64,000 bases of DNA from Actinomadura nitritigenes (GTDB taxonomy: Bacteria > Actinomycetota > Actinomycetes > Streptosporangiales > Streptosporangiaceae). Below, piece by piece: positions 15,820-24,173 of the stretch; positions within the stretch are counted from its first letter, which is position 1, and every line of letters starts with the position of its first letter. Location of the stretch: NCBI RefSeq assembly GCF_017573545.1, contig NZ_JAGEOK010000013.1, forward strand, positions 224,820 to 288,819, given 5' to 3'. The position numbers and the translations under genes are program-made. A model generated the notes under the pieces. It made no database searches and had not been told where the DNA came from. It worked only from the letters and a program-made list of their open reading frames with translations.

Positions 15820-18800
15820 CTAGCCGGGCGGCCTCCCGCCCTGCTCCTCGGCCTCGCGCCGGGCCTCGGCGAAGCCCTTGCGGACGCGGACGGTCGTCCG
15901 GTGATCGGGCCCGAGGACCCGTTCGGCCTCGCCGAGGACCCGCTCGTACAGCGGCAGGGCCTCGTCCAGCCGTCCCTCGTCGCGGTAGAGGGCCGCGAGG
16001 TTGTTGCGGACCGCCAGCGTGCGCGGGTGCGTCGCCCCCACCGCCTTCTCCAGGTCGGCGAGCGTCCCCTCCAGCACGGGGATCGCCTCGCCCGCCCGGC
16101 CCGCCTCCTGGTACGCCGAGGCGAGGGTCGCACGCAGATGCAACGTGACGCGATGAGTCTCGCCCAGCGCGCGGGTGCTCGCGGGGAGGTGCCGTCGAAG
16201 GAGCGCGATCGCGTCCGCGCTCCGATCCGCCTGCGCGTAGGCGGCGGCCAGGTTCGCGCAGGCGGTGAAGGTCTCGGGGTGCGCGCGGTCGAGCGCGGCG
16301 GTGCGTTCGGCGAGGGCCTGCTCGAAGAGCGCGACCGCCTCCTCCGTGCGCTCGGCGCGCAGGTAGGCGGCCGCGAGGTTGTTGCGGACGGTCAGCATCT
16401 CCGGATGCCTCTCCCCCCGCGTCCGTTCGAGGTCGGCGAGAGTGCGCTCCATCAGGGGAATCGCCTCTTCCGTCCGGTCCGCCTCCACGTACGCGGCGGC
16501 GAGGTCGTTGCGGGCCCGCAGCGTGTCCGGGTGCGCGTCGCCCAGCAGGCGTTCGCCGTCGGCGACGAGCCGCTCGCCCGTCTCCAGCGCCCGCACGGCC
16601 TCGCCGTTCTCCAGCAGGCGCTGGAACGCCCACCCCCGCAGCCCGAGCATGCTCTCGGCCAGGTCCCGGTCCCCATCACCGAGGTGAGGCGTCAGGTGGT
16701 CGTCGAGGGCGACCGCGTGCCGGGCGATGACCGCGGCCCGCGGGCCCTTGAGCAAGGGTTCGGCGAGGGTCGCGGCGGCGGCCCGCAGCAGGTCGCAGGT
16801 CGCGCCGCCGAGGGCGGTCATCCCGCCCTCGGCCGCGAGCCAGTGCCGGACGGCCCGCCGGACCACCGGGTGCGCGGTCACGACGGGAGCGTCGCGGTCG
16901 CAGGTCAGCAGGGCGGCGTCCGCCAGCCGGCGGATCGCGTCGTCGACCGCTCGCGGAGCGACGGTGTCCGTGGAGAACAAGCCCTCGGCCCCGGCGATGC
17001 GGAGGAGTTCACGGGAAACGCCCTCGCCGGACGCCAGCGCCAGCACGCCCATCACGCGGACGCACAGGTCCGTCACGCCCGCCGCTGCCGCCGCCTCCAG
17101 GGACAGCAGGATCGCCTGGCCGGCGCCGTCCAGGTAGAACTCCCGGTCCTCGTCGCCGCGGTCGTCCAGCCGGGCGAGGAAGGCACCGCCTTCGGTCCGC
17201 CACGCGTCGACGGCGAAGGCGCGCACGCGCTGCGCCATGATCGTGTCGCCGGCTCCGGCCAGCTCCGTCAGCAGCTCCGTGACGGCGTCGAACCGGCCGG
17301 CGCGTGCGGCGTCGCTGCACCAGTCCCGGAGATCCAGAACCCTGCCGCGGCCCATGAGGAACGCGGCCAGCGCGAGCAGATCGTTCATCTGGCCATGGGC
17401 GGCGGCCCGCCGCAAGAGCTCCTCGGCCTCGGCGGAGTCGCCCCGTGCCGCGCGGACGAGGCCGAGGTGGGCGATGGCGCTCAACGGGGCGCAGTCCTCC
17501 TCGAGATAGTCGCCCCTGATCCACGAGAGCCTCGTCTCGTACGGTCCGAGCTCGAAGCGGAGGGTGCGGGCGAGCAGCGTCCGCCTCGCTTCGATCGGCC
17601 CGCCGTCCGCCGCCCGCCGGTACCACCGTTCGGCTTCGCCGAGGTCGCCGCGCTGCTCGTGGAACTCGCCGAGGCGGACCATGGACTCGCCGTCCCCGAG
17701 CTCGGCTCCCCGCCGGGCCCAGCGTTCCGCCGCCTCCGCGTCCTCCAGCAGATCGAACATGATCGACAGGTTCCGCGCGGCGTCGGGGCGGCCGGCGCCG
17801 GCGGCGCGGACGAGCCAGGGCTCGGCATCGGCCGCGCGTTCGGGGAACCGGTCGCCGGGGCCGTCGAAGAGGAAGAACGAGCCGGTCAGCGCCCACACCG
17901 CCGGGTCGTCCGCGGACTCGGCCCAGCGCGCCTGCATCCGCCGGAAGACGTCCTCCCGGCCCGCTCTGCGCGCGGCCAGGGCGACCAGGTTCAGGTCGCC
18001 CGGATCGAGCTCCTCCAGCAGGGCGGTCCAGACGGCGTCCCGGACCGGTCCGAGGTCGTCGGCCCGGTCCCGGGAGTCGGTCAGGTAGTCGAACGCGCGG
18101 TAGCGGCCGCCCTCGTGGCCGACCAGGCAGGAGCTCGCGCCGCGGACGCTCTCGGTCGCCCAGGCCAGGCCGTCCTCGACGCTCGGCAGGCCCGGCCGGT
18201 GGGCGTCGCGGGGATCGAGGTGGTCCTTGTGGAGCCGCTCCAGGACCGCGAGGGGAAGCGGCGCTTGGCAGCCCGCCCGGCGGCAGTGCACCGCGGCCGA
18301 CGTCAGCGCGGCGCCCACGAGCGCCGCGCCGCCCTCGGCGGCCCGCCCGAGGCGCCAGCGTTCCAGGATGGCCGGCCCGGCGCACAGGTACTCGCCGAAC
18401 CCGCTCTCGCCGGCATGGTCGAGGGCTTCGGCGATGCGGGCGTCGTGCCGGAACGACTCGGCGCCGTCGCGTTCGGCGTCGCTGAGGCCCGTGTCCAGCG
18501 TCAGGACGGCGGCCGACGCCAGCAGCGCGCGGACGCTGCGGGCGAGCGTCTCCCCGGAGGGGGACGACGCGGTGGTCAGGTCCAGCAGGGCCTGCGAGCG
18601 CAGGGTCGCGATGATCACCACGTCGGAGCGTCCGCCGGGGCACAGCCTGGCGACCAGTTGCTGGTCCAGCTGCTGGCCGACCTCCCCCGCGCCGAGGAAG
18701 CGGTCCAGGTCGTCGAGCCAGACGACCGTGTCCCGCGGTTCCGCTCCGGACTCGGCGAGGGCGCGGAGCGCGGCCGCGTTGCGGGGCACCAGCAGGTCGT

Positions 18801-19482
18801 GGCCCGGGAACGCGCCGCGCACCGCCTCGAAGGCCGTCCTGGTCTTCCCCGCTCCGGACCGGCCGCGGATCACGACCAGGCCGCCCCGGCGCAGCAGCCC
18901 GTTCAATTCCGGGTCGAGGTCTCTCGGGACGTACGGCGGCTGCTCACCGGCCGGCTGCCGGGGGACCCGGATGGCCGGGTGCACCCCGAGGGCCTCCGGA
19001 TCGGCCTCGTCGACGCGTGGGACGCGCTCGCCCGACGCCAGCAGGAAGCCGTTCCTCAGCGCCGCCTCGGCCGCCGCGCCACGGTCGTCGTCGTGCTGGA
19101 GTTCCGGGACGCGGGCAAGCGCGTCCAGGTCCTGTTCCAGGTCGGTGTAGCGCAGCCGCCAGCCGCCGCGATCGGCGAGGTCGGGCGGAAGCACCCGCCC
19201 CGCTCCCGCTTTCAGGCAGGCGTCCACGATCGCCTGCACACGCTCCCACTGCGGGAGTTTCCTGATGTTGCCGTTGAGGAGGTCCGACAGCGACTGCGGG
19301 CTCACATGCACCGCGCCCGCCAGGGCCTTCTTCTCCAGCCCGGACGCTTCTTGCAGCCGCCGCAGCCTCGCGCAGAAGCGGGCCAAAGGCTCCGGCGCGG
19401 TTCCCTTGGACGGCCCCACCGCCGAACCTCCTCCGGCGTCCCTCGCATCCGGTCCGCTCCGGAACGAGCGGCTGCCGGACAC
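15820..19482 (-). CDS. HTH-NTPase (STAND-like)-Sel1-TPR protein
   Basis: A 1220-residue multidomain protein from a GTG start. Residues about 33-90 form an XRE-like helix-turn-helix (LEKKALAGAVHVSPQSLSDL). A P-loop NTPase follows, with Walker A GRSGAGKT (207-214), Walker B VVWLDDLD (253-260) and an arginine after the next strand (IATLRSQ, 291-297). Residues about 540-720 hold Sel1-like repeats (AERWARRGAELGDGESMVRL, AERWYRRAADGG). Residues about 1000-1200 hold kinesin-light-chain-type TPRs of about 42 residues (HPDTLRARNDLAAAYVEADR and four more). This is the plan of STAND switches: ligand sensing by repeats, nucleotide-driven change, output through DNA binding. It has no obvious operon partner except the small membrane gene diverging from its start. 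The role (regulation or defence) is unknown. Confidence 0.85.
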   Translation of the reverse strand: MSGSRSFRSGPDARDAGGGSAVGPSKGTAPEPLARFCARLRRLQEASGLEKKALAGAVHVSPQSLSDLLNGNIRKLPQWERVQAIVDACLKAGAGRVLPPDLADRGGWRLRYTDLEQDLDALARVPELQHDDDRGAAAEAALRNGFLLASGERVPRVDEADPEALGVHPAIRVPRQPAGEQPPYVPRDLDPELNGLLRRGGLVVIRGRSGAGKTRTAFEAVRGAFPGHDLLVPRNAAALRALAESGAEPRDTVVWLDDLDRFLGAGEVGQQLDQQLVARLCPGGRSDVVIIATLRSQALLDLTTASSPSGETLARSVRALLASAAVLTLDTGLSDAERDGAESFRHDARIAEALDHAGESGFGEYLCAGPAILERWRLGRAAEGGAALVGAALTSAAVHCRRAGCQAPLPLAVLERLHKDHLDPRDAHRPGLPSVEDGLAWATESVRGASSCLVGHEGGRYRAFDYLTDSRDRADDLGPVRDAVWTALLEELDPGDLNLVALAARRAGREDVFRRMQARWAESADDPAVWALTGSFFLFDGPGDRFPERAADAEPWLVRAAGAGRPDAARNLSIMFDLLEDAEAAERWARRGAELGDGESMVRLGEFHEQRGDLGEAERWYRRAADGGPIEARRTLLARTLRFELGPYETRLSWIRGDYLEEDCAPLSAIAHLGLVRAARGDSAEAEELLRRAAAHGQMNDLLALAAFLMGRGRVLDLRDWCSDAARAGRFDAVTELLTELAGAGDTIMAQRVRAFAVDAWRTEGGAFLARLDDRGDEDREFYLDGAGQAILLSLEAAAAAGVTDLCVRVMGVLALASGEGVSRELLRIAGAEGLFSTDTVAPRAVDDAIRRLADAALLTCDRDAPVVTAHPVVRRAVRHWLAAEGGMTALGGATCDLLRAAAATLAEPLLKGPRAAVIARHAVALDDHLTPHLGDGDRDLAESMLGLRGWAFQRLLENGEAVRALETGERLVADGERLLGDAHPDTLRARNDLAAAYVEADRTEEAIPLMERTLADLERTRGERHPEMLTVRNNLAAAYLRAERTEEAVALFEQALAERTAALDRAHPETFTACANLAAAYAQADRSADAIALLRRHLPASTRALGETHRVTLHLRATLASAYQEAGRAGEAIPVLEGTLADLEKAVGATHPRTLAVRNNLAALYRDEGRLDEALPLYERVLGEAERVLGPDHRTTVRVRKGFAEARREAEEQGGRPPG

Positions 19483-19565
19483 CGCCCGACCTGCGGGGAT
19501 CCGCGGGACTCCGGAGTGCTCCGGAGCGGGAGCCGGCCGGGGCGCGCTCGCTTCAGGATCGTGCC

Positions 19566-19802
19566 ATGAAGCCTAAGTCGCCGACGGCCGGCCGGGCCAG
19601 GGCCGCAGCCGCACTGGCCGTGCTCGCCGCGGTTCCGCATCTGGCCATCGTGATCGCCGCAGGGGCGGCGCTGCTGGCGCTGCTGGCGTACGCCGGCATC
19701 GCGCTGCCGGCCGTCTGGTCCTCCAGTCCCGCGCGGCGCAGGGCCGCGAGGGCGGTGCTCAGCGAGGTCCTGGGCGCGCCGGCGCGCCGGTTCAGAGGGT
19801 GA
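19566..19802 (+). CDS. Small membrane protein
   Basis: A 78-residue protein of unknown function with a basic N-terminus, two adjoining hydrophobic stretches (AAAALAVLAAVPHLAIVIAA and ALLALLAYAGIALPAVW) and a basic tail (RRRAARAV). It diverges from the large HTH-NTPase gene with 83 bases between starts, and its stop overlaps the murB stop by 11 bases tail to tail. Codon bias looks genuine, but support is modest. It could be an independent gene or a membrane partner of the NTPase. Confidence 0.5.
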   Translation: MKPKSPTAGRARAAAALAVLAAVPHLAIVIAAGAALLALLAYAGIALPAVWSSSPARRRAARAVLSEVLGAPARRFRG

Positions 19803-20859
19803 CGCCGACCATGACGGGCTCGTTCACCAGCTCCACGCCGAACGCGTCGCGGACGCCCGCGCGGACCTCCCGCGCCAGCGCCAGCAGGTCCTCGGTGGAC
19901 GCGCCGCCGGGGTTCGTCAGCGCGAGCGTGTGCTTGGTGGAGATCCGCACCGGCCCGCGCGCGTGGCCCTTCGCGAACCCCGTTTTGTCGATCAGCCATG
20001 CGGCGGACGTCTTGGTCCGCCCGTCCGGCTCCGGGTAGCGCGGGAACGCCGCGTCCGGGCCGAGGCGCTCGGCGACGCGGCGCTCCAGCGCGGCGAGCTG
20101 GTCCGGGGTGAGGATCGGGTTGGTGAAGAACGAGCCGGCGCTGCGCGAGTCGGGGTCGGCGGCGTCCAGGACCATGCCCTTGCCGCGCCGCAGCTCCAGG
20201 ACGGCGTCGCGCGCCTCCTTCAGCGACACCCGCTCGCCGGGCCGCACGCCGAGGCGCCTCGCCAGCTCCGCGTACGCGATCGGCTGCGACTCCTCCGTCT
20301 CGCGGAGCGCGTACGTCACGTCCAGCACCACGTACCGGTCGCTGCCCTTGAACACGCTGTGCCGGTAGGTGAAGCGGCACGCGTCGCGGTCGAGCGTGAC
20401 ACACGCGCGCGCCTGACGGTCATACGCGCGGACCTCCACGATCGTCTCGCTGACGTCCTGCCCGTACGCGCCGACGTTCTGGATCGGGGTCGCCCCGACC
20501 CGCCCCGGGATTCCGGACAGGCACTCGACGCCGGCCAGCCCGTCCGCCACGCAGCGCGCGACGAACGGGTCCCAGTCCTCGCCGGCCCGCACCCGGACCA
20601 GGACGGTGTCGCCGTCGCCGGCGGCGCGCTCGACACCGCGCGCGCCGACGTGCACCACGGTCCCGGGGAACCCGGCGTCCGCCACCACGAGGTTGCTGCC
20701 GCCGCCGAGCACCAGCACCGGCTCGCCCTCGTCGTCGGCCTTGCGGACCGCCGCGACCAGCTCCGCCTCCGACGTCGCCTCGACGAAGCGCCGCGCCGGA
20801 CCGCCCAGCCGCAGCGTGGTGTACCCGGCCAGGTTCACCTCTTCCGCGAACACCGCCAC
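19792..20859 (-). CDS. murB: UDP-N-acetylmuramate dehydrogenase MurB
   Basis: Flavoenzyme reducing UDP-GlcNAc-enolpyruvate to UDP-MurNAc with NADPH in peptidoglycan synthesis. It keeps the FAD-binding segment LVLGGGSNLVV, the GIPGRVGATPIQNVGAYGQD region and the catalytic serine motif DSRSAGSFFTNP. The C-terminus carries the substrate-binding part TKTSAAWLIDKTGFAKGH. The best start is the GTG at 20859 (355 residues), ten bases after GGAGG; an in-frame GTG at 20886 would add nine residues containing that ribosome site. It lies downstream of hadAB, separated by a hairpin. Confidence 0.96.
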   Translation of the reverse strand: MAVFAEEVNLAGYTTLRLGGPARRFVEATSEAELVAAVRKADDEGEPVLVLGGGSNLVVADAGFPGTVVHVGARGVERAAGDGDTVLVRVRAGEDWDPFVARCVADGLAGVECLSGIPGRVGATPIQNVGAYGQDVSETIVEVRAYDRQARACVTLDRDACRFTYRHSVFKGSDRYVVLDVTYALRETEESQPIAYAELARRLGVRPGERVSLKEARDAVLELRRGKGMVLDAADPDSRSAGSFFTNPILTPDQLAALERRVAERLGPDAAFPRYPEPDGRTKTSAAWLIDKTGFAKGHARGPVRISTKHTLALTNPGGASTEDLLALAREVRAGVRDAFGVELVNEPVMVGVTL

Positions 20860-20889
20860 CGTGCTGTCCCCTCCCCGTACGTGCACGTC

Positions 20890-20917
20890 CGCACCGGCCG
20901 GACGCCCGGCCGGTGCG
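20890..20917 (-). terminator. Terminator between hadB and murB
   Basis: A perfect 12-bp stem CGCACCGGCCGG/CCGGCCGGTGCG around the loop ACGC lies 14 bases past the hadB stop and 30 bases before the murB start. Confidence 0.75.
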
Positions 20918-20931
20918 TGCCCCGGCGCGCC

Positions 20932-21357
20932 TCAGGCGAGCCGGACGACGGCCTTGGCGCGCGTGAGGACCTTCTGGTCGCCCGACCTGGCGGTGAGCGC
21001 CACGACGACCTTGTTGTCGTCGAGCTTCTCCTCCACCTTGCCGCTGATCTCCAGGGTCGCGCCGCCCTCGTCGGGCACCACGACCGGCGTGGAGAACCGT
21101 ACCCCGTAGTCCACCACGGCGCCCGGATCGCCGACCCAGTCGGTGACGAACCGGCCGCCCTGCGCCATCGTGAACATGCCGTGCGCGATCACGTCCGGCA
21201 GCCCGACGGCCTTGGCGAAGCTCTCCCGCCAGTGGATCGGGTTGAAGTCGCCGGACGCGCCCGCGTACATCACGAGGTTCGCGCGGTCGACCGGGTAGGT
21301 CTGCGCGGGGATCTCGGTGCCGACCTCGACGTCTGCGTAGTTCACCTTCGCGGTCAT
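20932..21357 (-). CDS. hadB: (3R)-hydroxyacyl-ACP dehydratase subunit HadB-like (MaoC)
   Basis: A single-hotdog MaoC-like protein of 141 residues carrying the hydratase-2 catalytic motif (ASGDFNPIHW, with the Asp/His pair). In mycobacteria HadB pairs with HadA to dehydrate 3-hydroxyacyl-ACP in type II fatty-acid elongation. In non-mycolate actinobacteria the same pair sits beside rpmG and acts on fatty acyl or CoA intermediates. It overlaps the hadA stop as TGATG, implying translational coupling and equimolar subunits. Confidence 0.92.
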   Translation of the reverse strand: MTAKVNYADVEVGTEIPAQTYPVDRANLVMYAGASGDFNPIHWRESFAKAVGLPDVIAHGMFTMAQGGRFVTDWVGDPGAVVDYGVRFSTPVVVPDEGGATLEISGKVEEKLDDNKVVVALTARSGDQKVLTRAKAVVRLA

Positions 21358-21794
21358 CAGGCCCCCCGCTCCACGATCGTGTTGTAGGACTTGCAGATCA
21401 GCTCGCCCTCGACGGTCTTCACGTCCGTCTCGACGACCATCTTCTCGTTGTTGCCGATCGACCTGATCTCGGTGATCGTCGAGGTGCAGGTCACCACGTC
21501 CCCGGCGCGCATCGGGCGGGTGTACTCGAAGCGCTGCTCGCCGTGCACGACCATCGCGTAGTTGAGGTTGAGGTCCGGGTCCGCGAGGCCGGCGTTGCCG
21601 AGCGACACCACGATCGGGAACGTCGGCGGGGCGATGACGTCGGGGTGGCCCGCCGCCTTCGCGGCCTCGCGGTCGCGGTAGATCGGGTTGTGGTCGCCGA
21701 TGGCGTCCGCGAACTCGCGGATCTTCACGCGGGAGACCTCGTAGGGCTCGGTGGGTGGGAAGCTTCGCCCGATGAAGTCGCGATTGAGTGCCAT
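21357..21794 (-). CDS. hadA: (3R)-hydroxyacyl-ACP dehydratase subunit HadA-like (MaoC N-terminal)
   Basis: A 145-residue FAS1-type/MaoC N-terminal hotdog protein. It begins MALNRDFIGRSFPPTEPYEV and has DAIGDHNPIYRD, where the hydratase motif is only partly kept, matching HadA as the substrate-binding subunit. YAMVVHGEQRFEYTRPMRAG is a family hallmark. It starts at 21794 after GGAGGGACGG and is coupled to hadB. The gene order rpmG-hadA-hadB is conserved across actinobacteria. Confidence 0.93.
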   Translation of the reverse strand: MALNRDFIGRSFPPTEPYEVSRVKIREFADAIGDHNPIYRDREAAKAAGHPDVIAPPTFPIVVSLGNAGLADPDLNLNYAMVVHGEQRFEYTRPMRAGDVVTCTSTITEIRSIGNNEKMVVETDVKTVEGELICKSYNTIVERGA

Positions 21795-22137
21795 GCAGTC
21801 CGTCCCTCCAGGTCCCGGCGGGGTCGCGCGGCGGCGTCGCCCTCGTCCGAGCACATTTGCAACGTCTCGACGGACCGTAACAGAACGACGTTCAGCCCGC
21901 CCCCGCGGGTCTCACTGCGAGGAACGGGCTGATCGATGTCAGGGCAAGCGTGCCGAGAAGTCCGTCGCGGTCCGGTCGCCGGAGCGCCGTGATCGCCGGT
22001 TCTGCTGTTGTGCCGGGGACGGTGCGGGCCGAGCCGCGTGCCGTCCGGACCCTGGTCAGCGGGTCTTCCGGTGCGGACGGTGGGTCCTGGCCGCGTGCGG
22101 GAGCGCAGCGGGCAGTACTTCGCCGTCCGGACCCTGG
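21795..22137. repeat. Intergenic stretch with a duplicated rpmG tail
   Basis: No gene seen between hadA and rpmG. Bases 22040-22087 duplicate 22122-22169 at 46 of 48 positions; the latter includes the last nine codons and stop of rpmG. The GGGCAGTACTTC segment of rpmG reappears next to the copy at about 22110. The unit is about 82 bp. The duplicate would encode the L33 tail RTHRPHR.TR followed by a stop, but it has no start and is presumed non-functional. Confidence 0.72.
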
Positions 22138-22302
22138 TTAGCGGGTCTCCCGGTGCGGACGGTGGGTCCGGCAGTTGGGGCAGTACTTCTTGATCTCGAG
22201 GCGGTCCGGGTCGTTGCGCCGGTTCTTCCGCGTGATGTAGTTGCGGTGCTTGCACTCCTGGCAGGCCAGCGTGATCTTCGGCCGTACGTCGGTGGCAGCC
22301 AC
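22138..22302 (-). CDS. rpmG: 50S ribosomal protein L33 (zinc-ribbon form)
   Basis: A 54-residue L33 starting at the GTG at 22302 (AATDVRPKITLACQECKHRN after the initiator), preceded by AGAAAGGCAC. It keeps both CxxC pairs (CQEC and CPNC), so it is the zinc-containing paralogue. Zinc-independent paralogues, where present, are normally Zur-regulated elsewhere in the genome. It lies between tRNA-Met and hadA. Confidence 0.95.
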   Translation of the reverse strand: MAATDVRPKITLACQECKHRNYITRKNRRNDPDRLEIKKYCPNCRTHRPHRETR

Positions 22303-22419
22303 GATGGAGTGCCTTTCTGAGCTAGGAACATGGACTACGCATCCCGGCCGCCCGTGAAAGGGCGGCCGGAGATTCGACCCAGCCCTGCTCACCCCCGCGG
22401 GGGTGAGAGAGATGGGTAG

Positions 22420-22493
22420 TAGCGAGGGCCGGACTTGAACCGGCGACACAGCGATTATGAGCCGCTTGCTCTGCCTGACTGAGCTACCCCGCC
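22420..22493 (-). tRNA. tRNA-Met (CAT), elongator type
   Basis: A 74-nt tRNA. Acceptor GGCGGGG pairs with CCTCGCT using two G-U pairs. D arm GCTC/GAGC, T arm GCCGG/CCGGC with TTCAAGT, discriminator A. The anticodon loop CTCATAA reads CAT. It has a pairable 1-72 end, unlike initiator tRNAs, so it is assigned as elongator. Confidence 0.93.
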
Positions 22494-22814
22494 GCGCTGG
22501 TCGGTGTGGACCGGTTATCAAGGATACCGGATGCTCACCTGACCTCGGAAACGCGAATTCCCGGACCGTGATCGGGGAATCGGTGTTCCGCGGGCCCCGC
22601 GGGCCGTCCCCCAGAGTACCCGGTGGATGTGGGTGATCCGGCGAACGCCCTGCTGGAACCGATGGGACGGTATCACAGGGCCCGGTTTGGAGCGAATCGG
22701 TCCACGCCCGCCCGTCCCGGCGCGCGCGGAGGTTCTTCCCCGCGCGACGGACGGCGGCCCGGAACGACGAAGGCCGCCGTCCGAGCGTTCCGGATGGCGG
22801 CCATGGTGCCGTTG
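22494..22814. other. Gap between tRNA-Met and tRNA-Thr, no gene seen
   Basis: A 321-base stretch with no convincing reading frame. It presumably carries the tRNA-Met promoter on the minus strand. No repeat or strong hairpin stands out. Confidence 0.5.
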
Positions 22815-22887
22815 AGCCCCTTTACGGAATCGAACCGTAGACCTTCTCCTTACCATGGAGACGCTCTGCCGACTGAGCTAAAGGGGC
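22815..22887 (-). tRNA. tRNA-Thr (GGT)
   Basis: A 73-nt tRNA. Acceptor GCCCCTT/AAGGGGC, D arm GCTC/GAGC, anticodon stem TCTCC/GGAGA with loop ATGGTAA reading GGT, T arm ACGG-TTCGATT-CCGT, discriminator T. It is paired with tRNA-Met upstream of rpmG, as is usual in actinobacteria. Confidence 0.96.
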
Positions 22888-22979
22888 TTGCGTCGTTCGC
22901 GCAGGGAAAACGATACACGGACTCGGGACCGCGCGCGAACTGGATTGCCCGGGACTCCGCCGGCAGGCGTCTCCGCAGG

Positions 22980-24107
22980 TCAGCGCAGCAGGCTCCGGGC
23001 GATGACGAGCTGCTGGATCTGGCTGGTGCCCTCATAGATGCGGAACAGGCGCACGTCGCGGAAGAAGCGTTCGACGGAGACGCCGCGCATGTAGCCCATG
23101 CCGCCGAAGACCTGGACGCCGCGGTCGGCGACGCGTCCGACCATCTCGGAGCAGAAGTACTTGGCGCAGGACGGGCCGAGCTTGGTGTCCTCGCCGGCGT
23201 CGTAGGCGCGGGCGGCCTCCAGCACCATGGACCGTCCGGCGTACAGCTCGGCCTGGGAGTCGGCGATGAGGCCCTGGACGAGCTGGTACTCGCCGATGGC
23301 GCTGCCTCCCTGGCTGCGGTTCTTGGCGTACTCGACGGTGTCGTCGAGGATGCGCTGGGCGAGGCCGACGCAGAGGGCGGCGATGCTGAGGCGCCCGTGG
23401 GCGAGGGACGCCATGGCGGTGCGGAACCCGGTGCCCTCGGGCCCGACCATCGCGGTCGCGGGGACGCGGACGCCGTCGAGGAACACCTCGGCGGTGTGGG
23501 CGCCGCGCTGGCCCATCTTCTGGTCGGCGGGACCGACGGCGAGGCCCGGCGTGCCGCTCTCGACGAGGAAGGTGGAGATGCCGCGTGAGCCGGCGCCGCC
23601 GGTCCGGGCGAACACCATGAAGACGTCGGCCTCGGGGGCGTTGGTGATGAACCGCTTGGCGCCGTCGATCACGTAGTCGTCGCCGTCGCGGACGGCGGAC
23701 GTGGACAGCGTGCTCGGGTCGGAGCCGGCCTCGGCCTCGGTGAGCGCGAACGCGCCGACGATCTCGCCGGACGCGAGGCGGGGCAGCCAGGCGGCCTTCT
23801 GCTCCTCGGTGCCGGAGTTCACCAGGACCTGCCCGGCGATGCCGTTGCTGGTGCCGAACATGGAGCGGAACGCGGGGCTGGTGTAGCCGAGCTCGAAGAC
23901 GAGCCGGACCTCCTCGCTCAGCGACAGGCCGAGCCCGCCGTACTCCTCGGGGAGGGCGTATCCGAACAGGCCCATGTCCCGGGACGTCCGCCGCAGCGGC
24001 TCCGGGATCTCGTCGGTCTCCTCGATCTCCTCCTCGCGGGGGACGACCTCGTCGCGGACGAAGCTGCGGACGGCCTTGAGCACGTCGGCGAAATCCTGTG
24101 GCTCCAT
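22980..24107 (-). CDS. Acyl-CoA dehydrogenase
   Basis: FAD-dependent acyl-CoA dehydrogenase of 375 residues for the first step of beta-oxidation or a related catabolic path. It has FALTEAEAGSDPSTLST (FAD/substrate segment), GSAIGEYQLVQGLIADSQAE, the CoA/FAD region QVFGGMGYMRGVSVERFFRD and the catalytic glutamate in RIYEGTSQIQQ near residue 361. It starts at 24107, and its promoter region contains back-to-back palindromes that probably bind a fatty-acid-type repressor. Chain-length preference cannot be read. Confidence 0.94.
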   Translation of the reverse strand: MEPQDFADVLKAVRSFVRDEVVPREEEIEETDEIPEPLRRTSRDMGLFGYALPEEYGGLGLSLSEEVRLVFELGYTSPAFRSMFGTSNGIAGQVLVNSGTEEQKAAWLPRLASGEIVGAFALTEAEAGSDPSTLSTSAVRDGDDYVIDGAKRFITNAPEADVFMVFARTGGAGSRGISTFLVESGTPGLAVGPADQKMGQRGAHTAEVFLDGVRVPATAMVGPEGTGFRTAMASLAHGRLSIAALCVGLAQRILDDTVEYAKNRSQGGSAIGEYQLVQGLIADSQAELYAGRSMVLEAARAYDAGEDTKLGPSCAKYFCSEMVGRVADRGVQVFGGMGYMRGVSVERFFRDVRLFRIYEGTSQIQQLVIARSLLR

Positions 24108-24113
24108 GGCGAC

Positions 24114-24130
24114 ATTCTAGAATCAGATTC
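24114..24130. promoter_or_regulatory. Overlapping palindromes in the divergent promoter
   Basis: ATTCTAGAAT (24114-24123) is a perfect palindrome and overlaps GAATC-A-GATTC (24120-24130), also perfect. AT-rich symmetry of this kind in a GC-rich genome, just upstream of the acyl-CoA dehydrogenase and facing the divergent gene at 24174, suggests a TetR/FadR-type operator. Confidence 0.6.
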
Positions 24131-24173
24131 CAAGATGTTCGCGCGGCGCCCCGGCTGTGCCAGGGTGATCTTC

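Noticed and set aside
14287..19569. A 1760-codon open frame on the plus strand
   Set aside because: It is antisense to the HTH-NTPase-TPR gene, Arg/Gly/Val-biased without domains, and arises from the high-GC third-position pattern.
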